Shown: positions 1 to 5,054, counted from the first letter of the stretch. The stretch is 5,054 nt of DNA from Comamonadaceae bacterium (GCA_024642025.1 JAHEBY010000222.1:1-5054), one strand, 5' to 3'. Numbers and translations are program-made. Notes: generated by a model from the letters alone, not told the origin.

Positions 1-670
1 TCGCGATATAGGGAGCAAAGTCGCGGGTCTGCGCCAACGGGTGAAGGTCTTCACCAACGATCTGAATATCTGGCCGTTTGCGGGTCAGGTTTTCTTTTGC
101 GAATTTTGCGACTTGCACGCCGTGAGAGTAGTTTTGACCCAGGATGTAAATTTTCTTGATGTCTTTGTCCCCCGCAATGAAGCTTGACATGGCTTCCATC
201 TTCATGGAAGTATCGGCATCGAAGCGGAAATGCCAGTAGTTGCATTTGCTGTTGGTCAGATCGGGGTCGACGGCGGCATCGTTTAGGTAAATGACTTCCT
301 TGCCCGGGTTGCGTTCGTTATGCTTCGCTACCGCGTCCGACAGTGCCAGTGCCACAGATGATCCGTTTCCCTGAATGATGTAGCGCACACCGCCATCAAT
401 GGCCGCCTTCAATGCATTCAAGCTCTCGGTCGGGCTGAGCTTGTTGTCAATGGTTGAAAACTCAAACTTGACGCCGGCCGGGTTGCCTTTGCCACTGAAT
501 TTTTCTGCAAAAAATTCGTACCCCTTTGCCTGACTGACGCCGACCGCGCCCAACAGCCCGGTCAAGGGATCAATACGAACCAATTTCACGGTTTGTCCTT
601 GCTGGGCGAGCGCAACGCCAGCAAACACCATACCAACTGACAAGGCAGCGAATTTCAATGCAAATTTCAT
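1..670 (-). CDS. LIV-type ABC transporter substrate-binding protein, N-terminal part (runs off the left edge)
   Basis: Periplasmic solute receptor that captures a small ligand and hands it to a LivHMGF-type ABC importer. The frame is open from the ATG at 670 down to base 1, giving 223 codons plus one base with no stop, so the C-terminal 40% or so of a typical 370-400-residue protein lies outside the window. Residues 1-22 form a Sec signal peptide: KFALK at the start, a hydrophobic core, then ALA before QQ at 22/23. The mature part resembles the type I periplasmic-binding fold (Peripla_BP_6, LivK-like). Visible stretches are VRIDPLTG near 31, IQGNGSSVAL near 99, YWHFRFDADTS near 145 and ILGQNYSHG near 176. 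An AAGGAG lies 9 nt before the ATG. The acyl-CoA ligase gene lies upstream on the same strand, so the ligand may be an organic or fatty acid rather than an amino acid. That is inference; the ligand cannot be read from sequence. Family call firm, substrate unknown. Confidence 0.9.
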   Translation of the reverse strand, partial: MKFALKFAALSVGMVFAGVALAQQGQTVKLVRIDPLTGLLGAVGVSQAKGYEFFAEKFSGKGNPAGVKFEFSTIDNKLSPTESLNALKAAIDGGVRYIIQGNGSSVALALSDAVAKHNERNPGKEVIYLNDAAVDPDLTNSKCNYWHFRFDADTSMKMEAMSSFIAGDKDIKKIYILGQNYSHGVQVAKFAKENLTRKRPDIQIVGEDLHPLAQTRDFAPYIA

Positions 671-679
671 TTGTACGAA

Positions 680-685
680 CTCCTT
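680..685 (-). promoter_or_regulatory. Ribosome binding site of the substrate-binding protein gene
   Basis: AAGGAG on the minus strand, 9 nt before the ATG at 670. It is a strong Shine-Dalgarno match and supports that start, which also gives a complete signal peptide. Confidence 0.75.
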
Positions 686-702
686 CGAATGGAACCTAGA
701 AG

Positions 703-746
703 CCTACAAGCATTCCTTGTGGGCCCCGCTAGGGATTGCCCTAAGC
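703..746 (-). other. Two adjacent small hairpins in the ligase / binding-protein spacer
   Basis: The 117-nt gap between the ligase stop and the binding-protein ATG holds two inverted repeats. One pairs 703-710 with 716-723 around a 5-nt loop: 8 positions, perfect apart from one G-T wobble in the plus sense, which becomes a C-A mismatch in the minus-strand transcript. The other pairs GCTAGGG (728-734) with CCCTAAGC (739-746) around a 4-nt loop with one bulged A. Neither is followed by a T-run in the minus direction, so they are not classical intrinsic terminators. They could reduce read-through, stabilise an mRNA end, or mean nothing. No convincing promoter is visible in the gap. Confidence 0.3.
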
Positions 747-787
747 CGTATCGCGAAGGTGACTGCATTGCCTGCCACGGCAAACTC

Positions 788-2416
788 TCAGGTCCCGGGC
801 AACTTATAGTCTTTCAGCATCTCGCGGAGCTTGGTTTTTTGCATTTTCCCTGTGCCACCGAGCGGGATGGCCTCTACGAATACCGCGTCATCCGGTATTT
901 GCCATTTTGCCGTTTTGCCGTCGTAAAAGGCTATGAGCGCGTCGCGGGTCACTTCCGCGCCCGGTTTTTTGACGACTGCAATGATCGGTCGCTCATCCCA
1001 TTTGGGGTGCTTCACACCAATACAGGCGGCCATGGCCACTGCCGGGTGGGCCATGGCAATATTCTCGACGTCAATGGAACTGATCCATTCCCCGCCGGAT
1101 TTAATGACATCCTTGCTGCGGTCTGTGATCTGAAGATAACCGTCCGAGTCAATAGTTCCCACGTCTCCCGTCGGGAACCAGCCGTCCACCAGCGGATTGC
1201 CGCCCTCGCCCTTGAAATATTCACTGATGATCCAGGGCCCTTTTACATACAGGTCGCCTGAGGTCTTGCCGTCCCACGGGCATTCGCGCCCTTCCGGATC
1301 GACGATCTTCATGTCGACGCCAAAAATGCCTCGGCCCTGCTTGATACGGACCTTCAGCTTGTCCTGCTCGGACATCGGCAAATGCTTGTTTTTTAACGTG
1401 CAGACAGTGCCCAGAGGCGACATTTCAGTCATGCCCCAAGCGTGAAGCACCTCAACCCCATACACATCGTTAAAGGCGGTAATCATGGCCGGCGGGCAGG
1501 CGGAGCCACCGATGACTGTGCGCTTGAGTGTCGAAAAGCGCAGATCGCCGGCTTGCATGTGCCCCAACATCATCTGCCAGACCGTTGGTACTCCGGCAGC
1601 AAAGGTTACGCCCTCGCTCTCGATCAACTCATAAATCGACTTGCCGTCCATGGCAGGACCCGGAAAGACCAGTTTGGCCCCGGTCATGGCGGCTGAATAC
1701 GGAAGACCCCAGGCATTGACGTGAAACATGGGTACCACCGGCAACAGCGTATCGCGGGCGCTCATGTTCAATGCGTCCGGCAAGGCGCCGGCAAATGCAT
1801 GCAGCATGGTTGACCGGTGGCTGTATAGCGCTGCCTTGGGGTTCCCGGTCGTTCCACTCGTGTAGCACATGCTGGAGGCGGAATTTTCGTCAAACTCCGG
1901 CCAATCGTATTGATCAGAGGCCGCGCCAATCCAGGACTCGTAACTTACCAGGCCCGGGATGCCACTGTCCTTGGGCAAGGCGTCGGCGTTACACAAAGCC
2001 ACATAGTGCTTGATGGTTTTACAGTTGCTGTGGATCGCCTTGATGATGGGCAGAAACGTCAGATCGAAGCACATGACCTGGTCTTCCGCGTGATTTGCGA
2101 TCCAGCAAATCTGCTCGGGGTGCAGCCGGGGATTTAGCGTGTGCAGGACCCGACCCGAACCGCTCACGCCAAAATAGAGCTCCAGGTGGCGGTAACCGTT
2201 CCAAGCCAGCGTGGCGACGCGATCACTGAATGCCAATTTCAGGCTGTCCAGCGCGTTGGCCACTTTGCGCGAGCGCGATGCAATCTCCCTGTAGCTGGTA
2301 CGGTGAATGTCGCCCTCGACGCGCCGAGACACGATTTCGCCTTCGCCGTGGTGTCGATCTGCGAATTCAATTAACGACGAGATCAGCAATTGTTGGTTTT
2401 GCATCAGACCCAGCAT
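788..2416 (-). CDS. Fatty-acid-type acyl-CoA ligase (AMP-binding, LC-FACS / DmdB-like)
   Basis: Cytoplasmic adenylate-forming enzyme of 542 residues, the normal size for this group. It activates a carboxylic acid with ATP and then transfers it to CoA. Motifs in order: ATP loop YTSGTTGNPK at 185-194; VPMFHVNAWGLPY near 228-240, a signature shared by Thermus long-chain acyl-CoA synthetase and DmdB (3-methylmercaptopropionyl-CoA ligase) relatives; gate region GVPTVW near 275; WGMTE at 327-331; TGD at 416-418 with the ribose-binding Asp; hinge DRSKD at 432-436; SGGEW at 440-444; and catalytic Lys524 in GGTGKMQK. All catalytic residues are present. One oddity is that NPK is followed by AA, where most relatives have GV. 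The start at 2416 gives the MLGLMQ opening usual in this group and sits 5 nt from a good ribosome binding site. The internal ATG at 2404 is too far from it. The chain-length preference (long, medium or methylthio acid) cannot be decided. Likely co-directional with the downstream transporter gene. Confidence 0.93.
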   Translation of the reverse strand: MLGLMQNQQLLISSLIEFADRHHGEGEIVSRRVEGDIHRTSYREIASRSRKVANALDSLKLAFSDRVATLAWNGYRHLELYFGVSGSGRVLHTLNPRLHPEQICWIANHAEDQVMCFDLTFLPIIKAIHSNCKTIKHYVALCNADALPKDSGIPGLVSYESWIGAASDQYDWPEFDENSASSMCYTSGTTGNPKAALYSHRSTMLHAFAGALPDALNMSARDTLLPVVPMFHVNAWGLPYSAAMTGAKLVFPGPAMDGKSIYELIESEGVTFAAGVPTVWQMMLGHMQAGDLRFSTLKRTVIGGSACPPAMITAFNDVYGVEVLHAWGMTEMSPLGTVCTLKNKHLPMSEQDKLKVRIKQGRGIFGVDMKIVDPEGRECPWDGKTSGDLYVKGPWIISEYFKGEGGNPLVDGWFPTGDVGTIDSDGYLQITDRSKDVIKSGGEWISSIDVENIAMAHPAVAMAACIGVKHPKWDERPIIAVVKKPGAEVTRDALIAFYDGKTAKWQIPDDAVFVEAIPLGGTGKMQKTKLREMLKDYKLPGT

Positions 2417-2420
2417 GAAA

Positions 2421-2427
2421 TCTCCTT
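2421..2427 (-). promoter_or_regulatory. Ribosome binding site of the acyl-CoA ligase gene
   Basis: AAGGAGA on the minus strand; its AGGAG core ends 5 nt before the ATG at 2416. This favours 2416 over the in-frame ATG at 2404, which would be 17 nt away. Confidence 0.75.
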
Positions 2428-2457
2428 TTATTACCTGGTCACGTTACAGAGCGCCCA

Positions 2458-2485
2458 AGTATCGCGCAACGACTGGCCGCCGCAA
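2458..2485 (-). promoter_or_regulatory. Weak candidate sigma-70 promoter for the acyl-CoA ligase
   Basis: On the minus strand, TTGCGG (2485-2480) and GATACT (2463-2458) are 16 nt apart. They match the consensus -35 and -10 boxes at 3 of 6 and 4 of 6 positions. The -10 lies about 41 nt before the ATG, a sensible distance. The match is poor enough to be chance. Confidence 0.2.
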
Positions 2486-2581
2486 TGGGTGAATTCCCCG
2501 CCCGAAGCGGGATTTGACCGGGTGCATGACAATCTGGTCTGCCCGCGCCCCTGTTCCGTCATCATCTGAGAAAATAGCCAC

Positions 2582-2995
2582 ATGACCTACAAAATCGAAA
2601 AAACTGACAGTGAGTGGATGTCGCTGTTGCAGGAAAAAGGGGCCGAGCAGCTCGCTTTTCAGGTGACGCGCAATGAAGCCACCGAACGGGCATTTACCGG
2701 CAAATATGCCGACAACAAGGCTGCAGGTACCTATACCTGCGTTTGCTGTGGCAAACCACTTTTTGACTCCAGCACCAAGTTTGATTCCGGCACCGGTTGG
2801 CCCAGTTACTTTCAGCCCATTGCCGATGATGCCGTGGGCACCAAGGTTGACGGGCTGCTGTGGATGAAACGCACAGAAGTGCACTGTGCCGATTGCGGTG
2901 CTCACCTGGGCCATGTGTTTCCCGATGGACCAGCGCCGACTGGGCAGCGCTATTGCATGAACTCGGCATCGCTGGACTTCGTGCCGAAAAAATGA
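2582..2995 (+). CDS. msrB: Peptide-methionine (R)-S-oxide reductase MsrB
   Basis: Reduces methionine-R-sulfoxide in oxidised proteins back to methionine, normally with thioredoxin as electron donor. The protein has 137 residues and no signal peptide, so it should be cytoplasmic. It covers the whole SelR/MsrB domain: FTGKY at 38-42; the first zinc pair Cys53 and Cys56; SGTGWPS at 69-75; the second zinc pair Cys102 and Cys105; GHVFPDGP at 110-117; and RYCMNS at 123-128, whose Cys125 is the catalytic residue. Thr71 stands where E. coli MsrB has its resolving cysteine (SGCGWPS). The only extra cysteine is Cys55, inside the first zinc pair, so recycling may differ. The MTYKIEKTDSEW opening matches the usual start of betaproteobacterial MsrB. 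The ribosome binding site is weak (GAG about 9-11 nt upstream). First gene of the plus-strand block; its stop codon overlaps the start of yciB. Confidence 0.96.
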   Translation: MTYKIEKTDSEWMSLLQEKGAEQLAFQVTRNEATERAFTGKYADNKAAGTYTCVCCGKPLFDSSTKFDSGTGWPSYFQPIADDAVGTKVDGLLWMKRTEVHCADCGAHLGHVFPDGPAPTGQRYCMNSASLDFVPKK

Positions 2996-3534
2996 GAATC
3001 CTGATTGATTTCCTGCCGATCCTCTTTTTTTTCGGCGCCTATAAGTATTACGACATTTACGTCGCCACCGCGGTGCTGATGGCCGCCACGACGGTTCAGA
3101 TGTTGATCATCTATGCACTGGACCGCAAGCTGCAAATGATGCACCGCATAACGCTGGCTCTGATCCTCGTGTTTGGCTCGGCCACACTGCTGCTGCACGA
3201 CGAGCGATTTATCAAGTGGAAGCCCACTGTTCTGTATGCGGCAATGGCCATTGCTTTGGCCGTCGCCTTGTGGCTGCTGAAAAAGAATTTTCTGAAAATA
3301 TTGCTGGGCAGCCAGCTCCCTCTGCCTGACGGCGTGTGGCATCGCCTCAACATTGCCTGGATCATCTATTGCGCCTTTATGGCACTTATCAACGCCTACG
3401 TAGCGACCTATTTCAGCACCGAAGCCTGGGTGAGCTTCAAGCTCTGGGGGTACGCGTTCCCGCTCATCTTTCTGGTTGGTCAGGGTATCTATATCGCCCC
3501 GCACTTGAAGACAGACGAGCCCTCCAACCTCTAG
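2992..3534 (+). CDS. yciB: Inner-membrane protein YciB (septation protein A, IspZ family)
   Basis: Integral inner-membrane protein of 180 residues, the usual length for the family. YciB is linked to cell-envelope synthesis, cell length and septation, and was named intracellular septation protein A in Shigella. Its biochemical activity is not established. Hydrophobic segments lie near 4-18, 22-42, 52-68, 80-96, 119-141 and 149-169. Family signatures are FGSATLLLHDERFIKWKPT at 61-79 and LPDGVWHRLN at 111-120. The start is the ATG at 2992, which overlaps the msrB stop as ATGA. The frame is open further upstream to 2860, but that part is msrB in another frame and lacks homology, while 2992 gives the normal MRxLIDFLP-like opening. 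No Shine-Dalgarno precedes 2992, so translation is probably coupled to msrB. A T8 run lies at codons 12-14. Confidence 0.95.
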   Translation: MRILIDFLPILFFFGAYKYYDIYVATAVLMAATTVQMLIIYALDRKLQMMHRITLALILVFGSATLLLHDERFIKWKPTVLYAAMAIALAVALWLLKKNFLKILLGSQLPLPDGVWHRLNIAWIIYCAFMALINAYVATYFSTEAWVSFKLWGYAFPLIFLVGQGIYIAPHLKTDEPSNL

Positions 3535-3558
3535 GTTACCTTGACCCTCTTTGCTGCA

Positions 3559-3843
3559 ATGACAGACGCTCCCGGTATCGGTACACCGCCGACTGACCAC
3601 CAACTGGCGCAAAGGCTTCGGGAACTGTTGGCGCCTACGGTGCTCGAAGTACTCGATGAAAGCGCTGCTCACGCCGGGCATTCCGGCTCAAATGGACAGG
3701 GTCACGGCACCCATTTTCGGGTCCGGATTGCTTCACCTTTGTTTACAAAAAAGACTCGCGTCGCCTGCCATCGGCTTGTGTATGATGCGCTGCAGGAATT
3801 TATTGATCAGGGTGTGCACGCCATTGCCATTGAAACGTTGTAG
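3559..3843 (+). CDS. BolA-family protein
   Basis: Small cytoplasmic protein of 94 residues from the chosen ATG. BolA proteins bind monothiol glutaredoxins through shared Fe-S clusters, and E. coli BolA also acts as a stress and morphology regulator that binds DNA. Visible family pattern: ESAAHAGH at 34-41, THF at 51-53, the helical stretch HRLVYDAL at 71-78, and the near-C-terminal conserved His87 in GVHAIAI, a likely cluster ligand. Cys70 sits where relatives normally have Arg (RxARHR pattern). The start is uncertain. An in-frame TTG at 3541, 6 nt after the yciB stop, would add six residues and has a weak AGGT 4 nt before it. The ATG at 3559 has no clear ribosome binding site. I prefer the ATG because MTD is a sensible opening and the extra residues match no family feature. 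Probably co-transcribed with msrB and yciB. BolA and IbaG subtypes cannot be separated here. Confidence 0.9.
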   Translation: MTDAPGIGTPPTDHQLAQRLRELLAPTVLEVLDESAAHAGHSGSNGQGHGTHFRVRIASPLFTKKTRVACHRLVYDALQEFIDQGVHAIAIETL

Positions 3844-3846
3844 TGG

Positions 3847-3883
3847 CAGGGGTAACGCCCTGTTTGCTGGCGTATGGCCGGCA
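3847..3883 (+). other. Tandem small hairpins in the bolA / parvulin spacer
   Basis: In the 91 nt after the BolA-family stop, CAGGG (3847-3851) pairs with CCCTG (3858-3862) around a 6-nt loop. TGCTGGC (3865-3871) pairs with GCCGGCA (3877-3883) with one T-G wobble and a 5-nt loop. Each is followed only by TTT, so a strong intrinsic terminator is unlikely. Partial termination or mRNA processing that lets the parvulin gene be expressed differently is possible. The rest of the gap is C-rich and then leads to the ribosome binding site. Confidence 0.35.
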
Positions 3884-3924
3884 GCCTTTAGTCCCCACTC
3901 CCCCCGCTATTCACACTGATTTTC

Positions 3925-3930
3925 AGGAAA
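3925..3930 (+). promoter_or_regulatory. Ribosome binding site of the parvulin gene
   Basis: AGGAAA; its AGGA core ends 6 nt before the ATG at 3935. It fits the start that begins a complete signal peptide. Confidence 0.65.
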
Positions 3931-3934
3931 CAAC

Positions 3935-4720
3935 ATGAAGAAACAACTTTTAAGTGCTTTGGCCGCCGCTTCTTTTGCTGCCCTTGTCGCCAGCCCGGCT
4001 GCCGCGCAAAACCTGGCGATTGTGAACGGCAAGGCGGTCCCCACTTCACGAGCCGATGCCCTCACAACCCAAATTGAACGCTCTGGCAAGACGGTTACGC
4101 CAGAAATGAAGGGGCAGATCAAGGATGAAGTCATCGCCCGCGAGATTTTTATGCAAGAGGCGCAAAAGCGCAGCCTGGACGCCAGCGACGACTTCAAAAC
4201 CCAGATGGAACTGGCCCGTCAGTCGATCCTGATTCGGGAGCTGTTCACCGATTTTCAGAAGAAAACGCCCGTGACCGACGCTGAAGCCAAGGCCGAGTAC
4301 GACAAATTCGCCTCAGCCAACAGCGGCAAGGAATACCGCGCTCGTCACATCCTGGTCGAAAAGGAAGCCGATGCCAAAGCCATCATTGCCCAGCTGAAAA
4401 AGGGGGGCAAGTTTGAAGAGATTGCCAAGAAATCGTCAAAAGACCCGGGTTCTGGCGCCAATGGCGGCGATCTGGACTGGGCCAATGCCAGCAACTACGT
4501 TCCCGAGTTCTCGGAAGCCATGACCAAGCTGGAAAAAGGCAAGTTGACCGAAACACCGGTGAAAACCCAGTTCGGCTATCACATCATTCGGCTTGACGAC
4601 ATCCGCGAAGCCCAGCTGCCCAAATTTGACGATGTGAAGCCGCAGATTGTGCAGCAGCTGTCACAGCAGCGCCTCGCCAAGTTCCAGGAAGACTTGCGGG
4701 CCAAAGCGAAGGTCGAATAG
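3935..4720 (+). CDS. Periplasmic parvulin-type peptidyl-prolyl cis-trans isomerase (PpiC/Par27-like)
   Basis: Exported folding catalyst and chaperone of 261 residues that isomerises Xaa-Pro bonds in envelope or secreted proteins. Residues 1-24 are a Sec signal peptide: KKQ, an Ala/Leu-rich core, then AAA before Q25. Residues 25-133 form a mostly helical, charged N-terminal domain like that of SurA/PrsA relatives. The single rotamase (PpiC) domain runs from about 134 to 222: RARHIL at 136-141 with His138, FEEIAKKSSKDPGS at 160-173, GGDLDW at 177-182, VPEF at 189-192, and FGYHIIRL at 213-220 with His216. Residues 223-261 form a short helical tail, so the domain is flanked on both sides as in Par27 of Bordetella pertussis. 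There is no lipobox and no cysteine, so a soluble periplasmic protein is expected. Last gene of the plus-strand block, 91 nt after the BolA-family gene. Clients unknown. Confidence 0.94.
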   Translation: MKKQLLSALAAASFAALVASPAAAQNLAIVNGKAVPTSRADALTTQIERSGKTVTPEMKGQIKDEVIAREIFMQEAQKRSLDASDDFKTQMELARQSILIRELFTDFQKKTPVTDAEAKAEYDKFASANSGKEYRARHILVEKEADAKAIIAQLKKGGKFEEIAKKSSKDPGSGANGGDLDWANASNYVPEFSEAMTKLEKGKLTETPVKTQFGYHIIRLDDIREAQLPKFDDVKPQIVQQLSQQRLAKFQEDLRAKAKVE

Positions 4721-4743
4721 CCTGGCCTGTCTGGCCTGCCGTC
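4721..4743. other. Convergent junction between the parvulin and DUF1624-like genes
   Basis: Only 23 nt separate the two facing stop codons. They contain a direct repeat of CTGGCCTG (4722-4729 and 4731-4738). The two GGCC blocks could pair as a 4-bp stem, but there is no T-run on either strand. No standard bidirectional terminator is seen, so transcripts may run into each other. Confidence 0.4.
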
Positions 4744-5054
4744 TCAGGTGGGCCGGACTGCTGAGAACAGCATTAAGCTGCCAATCATCACCGGCTGATG
4801 CAGCATGTAATAGCTCAAGCTCCATCGGCCCAGCCAGGCCAGCGGCCGGTTAATCAATGGCACGCGCCAGGCTAAAACGGCTGGCTTGTTGGCAAGTAGC
4901 CAATTGCCCACTGCGACGCCCCACCACATGACGCCCAGCCATGGAATCAGCGGCGCATAGTCTTCGGTAACGGGTTTGCGAGAAATAAAGCCCAGCCAAT
5001 TCAGCCAATTTTCATTGAAAAATTGCCACTCAGCCCCCGTCCCTATTGCATAAG
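4744..5054 (-). CDS. DUF1624 / heparan-alpha-glucosaminide N-acetyltransferase-like membrane protein, C-terminal part (runs off the right edge)
   Basis: The minus-strand frame is open from the window edge to a TGA at 4746-4744, giving the last 102 residues of a larger protein. The start lies outside the window; an internal ATG at 4929 should not be taken as the start, because family resemblance continues upstream of it. Visible landmarks are NWLNWLGFISRKPVTEDYAP, typical of the loop before the last helices in this family, then a hydrophobic segment PWLGVMWWGVAVGNWLL, then RPLAWLGRWSLSYYMLHQPV entering the last membrane helix. Family members are multi-pass inner-membrane proteins related to the catalytic domain of lysosomal HGSNAT, which acetylates a glucosamine end across a membrane. 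The bacterial substrate is generally unknown. It converges on the parvulin gene and is not part of that operon. Confidence 0.85.
   Translation of the reverse strand, partial: YAIGTGAEWQFFNENWLNWLGFISRKPVTEDYAPLIPWLGVMWWGVAVGNWLLANKPAVLAWRVPLINRPLAWLGRWSLSYYMLHQPVMIGSLMLFSAVRPT

Larger units (their letters stand above)
2417..2581. promoter_or_regulatory. Divergent intergenic control region between the acyl-CoA ligase and msrB
   Basis: These 165 nt separate two genes that point away from each other, so promoters for both directions should lie here, although none is strong enough to call firmly. A GC-rich inverted repeat pairs CCCGC (2497-2501) with GCGGG (2507-2511) around a 5-nt loop near the middle. 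It could be an operator half-site pair or a transcript hairpin. No coding frame here has family resemblance. The long minus-strand open frame reaching in from msrB (2444-2914) is an antisense shadow. Confidence 0.5.

Noticed and set aside
765..778. Sigma-54-like TGGCAGG...TGCA on the minus strand in the ligase/receptor spacer
   Set aside because: The GG and GC elements are about 2 nt too close together for a functional -24/-12 promoter.
768..783. TTGCC/GGCAA inverted repeat just after the ligase stop
   Set aside because: The stem is only 5 bp with no T-run after it in the minus direction, so it is not supportable as a terminator.
671..1261. 196-codon plus-strand open frame, and other open frames opposite the acyl-CoA ligase
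   Set aside because: Antisense to a clear, complete enzyme gene. The translation shows no family motif and is explained by the codon bias of the opposite strand.
2444..2914. 156-codon minus-strand open frame opposite msrB
   Set aside because: Shadow of msrB. No recognisable domain, and it begins inside a well-supported gene.
2860..2991. N-terminal extension of YciB from an upstream ATG at 2860
   Set aside because: The extra 44 residues come from the msrB sequence in another frame and make the protein longer than the family. The ATG at 2992 fits known YciB starts.
2950..3681. 243-codon minus-strand open frame opposite yciB and bolA
   Set aside because: His/Gln/Arg-rich translation typical of the reverse of membrane-protein codons. 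It spans two real genes and has no supporting motif.
4744..4929. A separate 61-residue minus-strand protein starting at the ATG at 4929
   Set aside because: The frame stays open to the window edge and family resemblance continues upstream, so this is the tail of a larger membrane protein.
1..5054. A mobile element, CRISPR, toxin-antitoxin, phage-defence or biosynthetic system
   Set aside because: No transposase, integrase, repeat array, tRNA or unrecognised gene cluster was seen; every sizeable gene belongs to a familiar housekeeping or metabolic family.

Overview
The window looks like ordinary chromosome from a betaproteobacterium, most likely Burkholderiales and plausibly Comamonadaceae. 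This rests on moderate-to-high GC, the style of the proteins (a LivK-like binding protein and a DmdB/long-chain-type acyl-CoA ligase) and the gene order msrB - yciB - bolA-family - parvulin. The assignment comes from remembered family patterns, not from a search. There are seven protein genes, two of them cut by the window edges. I see no RNA gene, insertion sequence, CRISPR array, prophage gene or origin.

Left block, minus strand (1-2416): a 542-residue ATP-dependent fatty-acid-type acyl-CoA ligase is followed, after a 117-nt spacer with two small hairpins, by the first 223 codons of a periplasmic substrate-binding protein of a branched-chain-amino-acid-type (LIV) ABC transporter. The shared direction suggests, but does not prove, that the transporter delivers an acid that the ligase activates with CoA.

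Divergent control region (2417-2581): 165 nt between the ligase gene and msrB. It should hold the promoters for both directions, and it contains one GC-rich hairpin.

Right block, plus strand (2582-4720): msrB (methionine-R-sulfoxide reductase), yciB (inner-membrane septation/envelope protein), a BolA-family gene and a secreted parvulin-type prolyl isomerase resembling Par27 of Bordetella. msrB and yciB overlap by ATGA, yciB and bolA are at most 24 nt apart, and the parvulin gene follows after 91 nt. This looks like one transcription unit for protein repair, Fe-S/redox adaptation, and envelope shape and folding. It ends against a convergent gene.

Right edge, minus strand (4744-5054): the C-terminal 102 residues of a multi-pass membrane protein of the DUF1624 / heparan-alpha-glucosaminide N-acetyltransferase-like family.

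I found no undescribed system. The points worth a second look are modest: an altered ATP-loop motif in the ligase, an MsrB without the usual resolving cysteine, a BolA residue swap, a T8 tract early in yciB, and small hairpins in the spacers.
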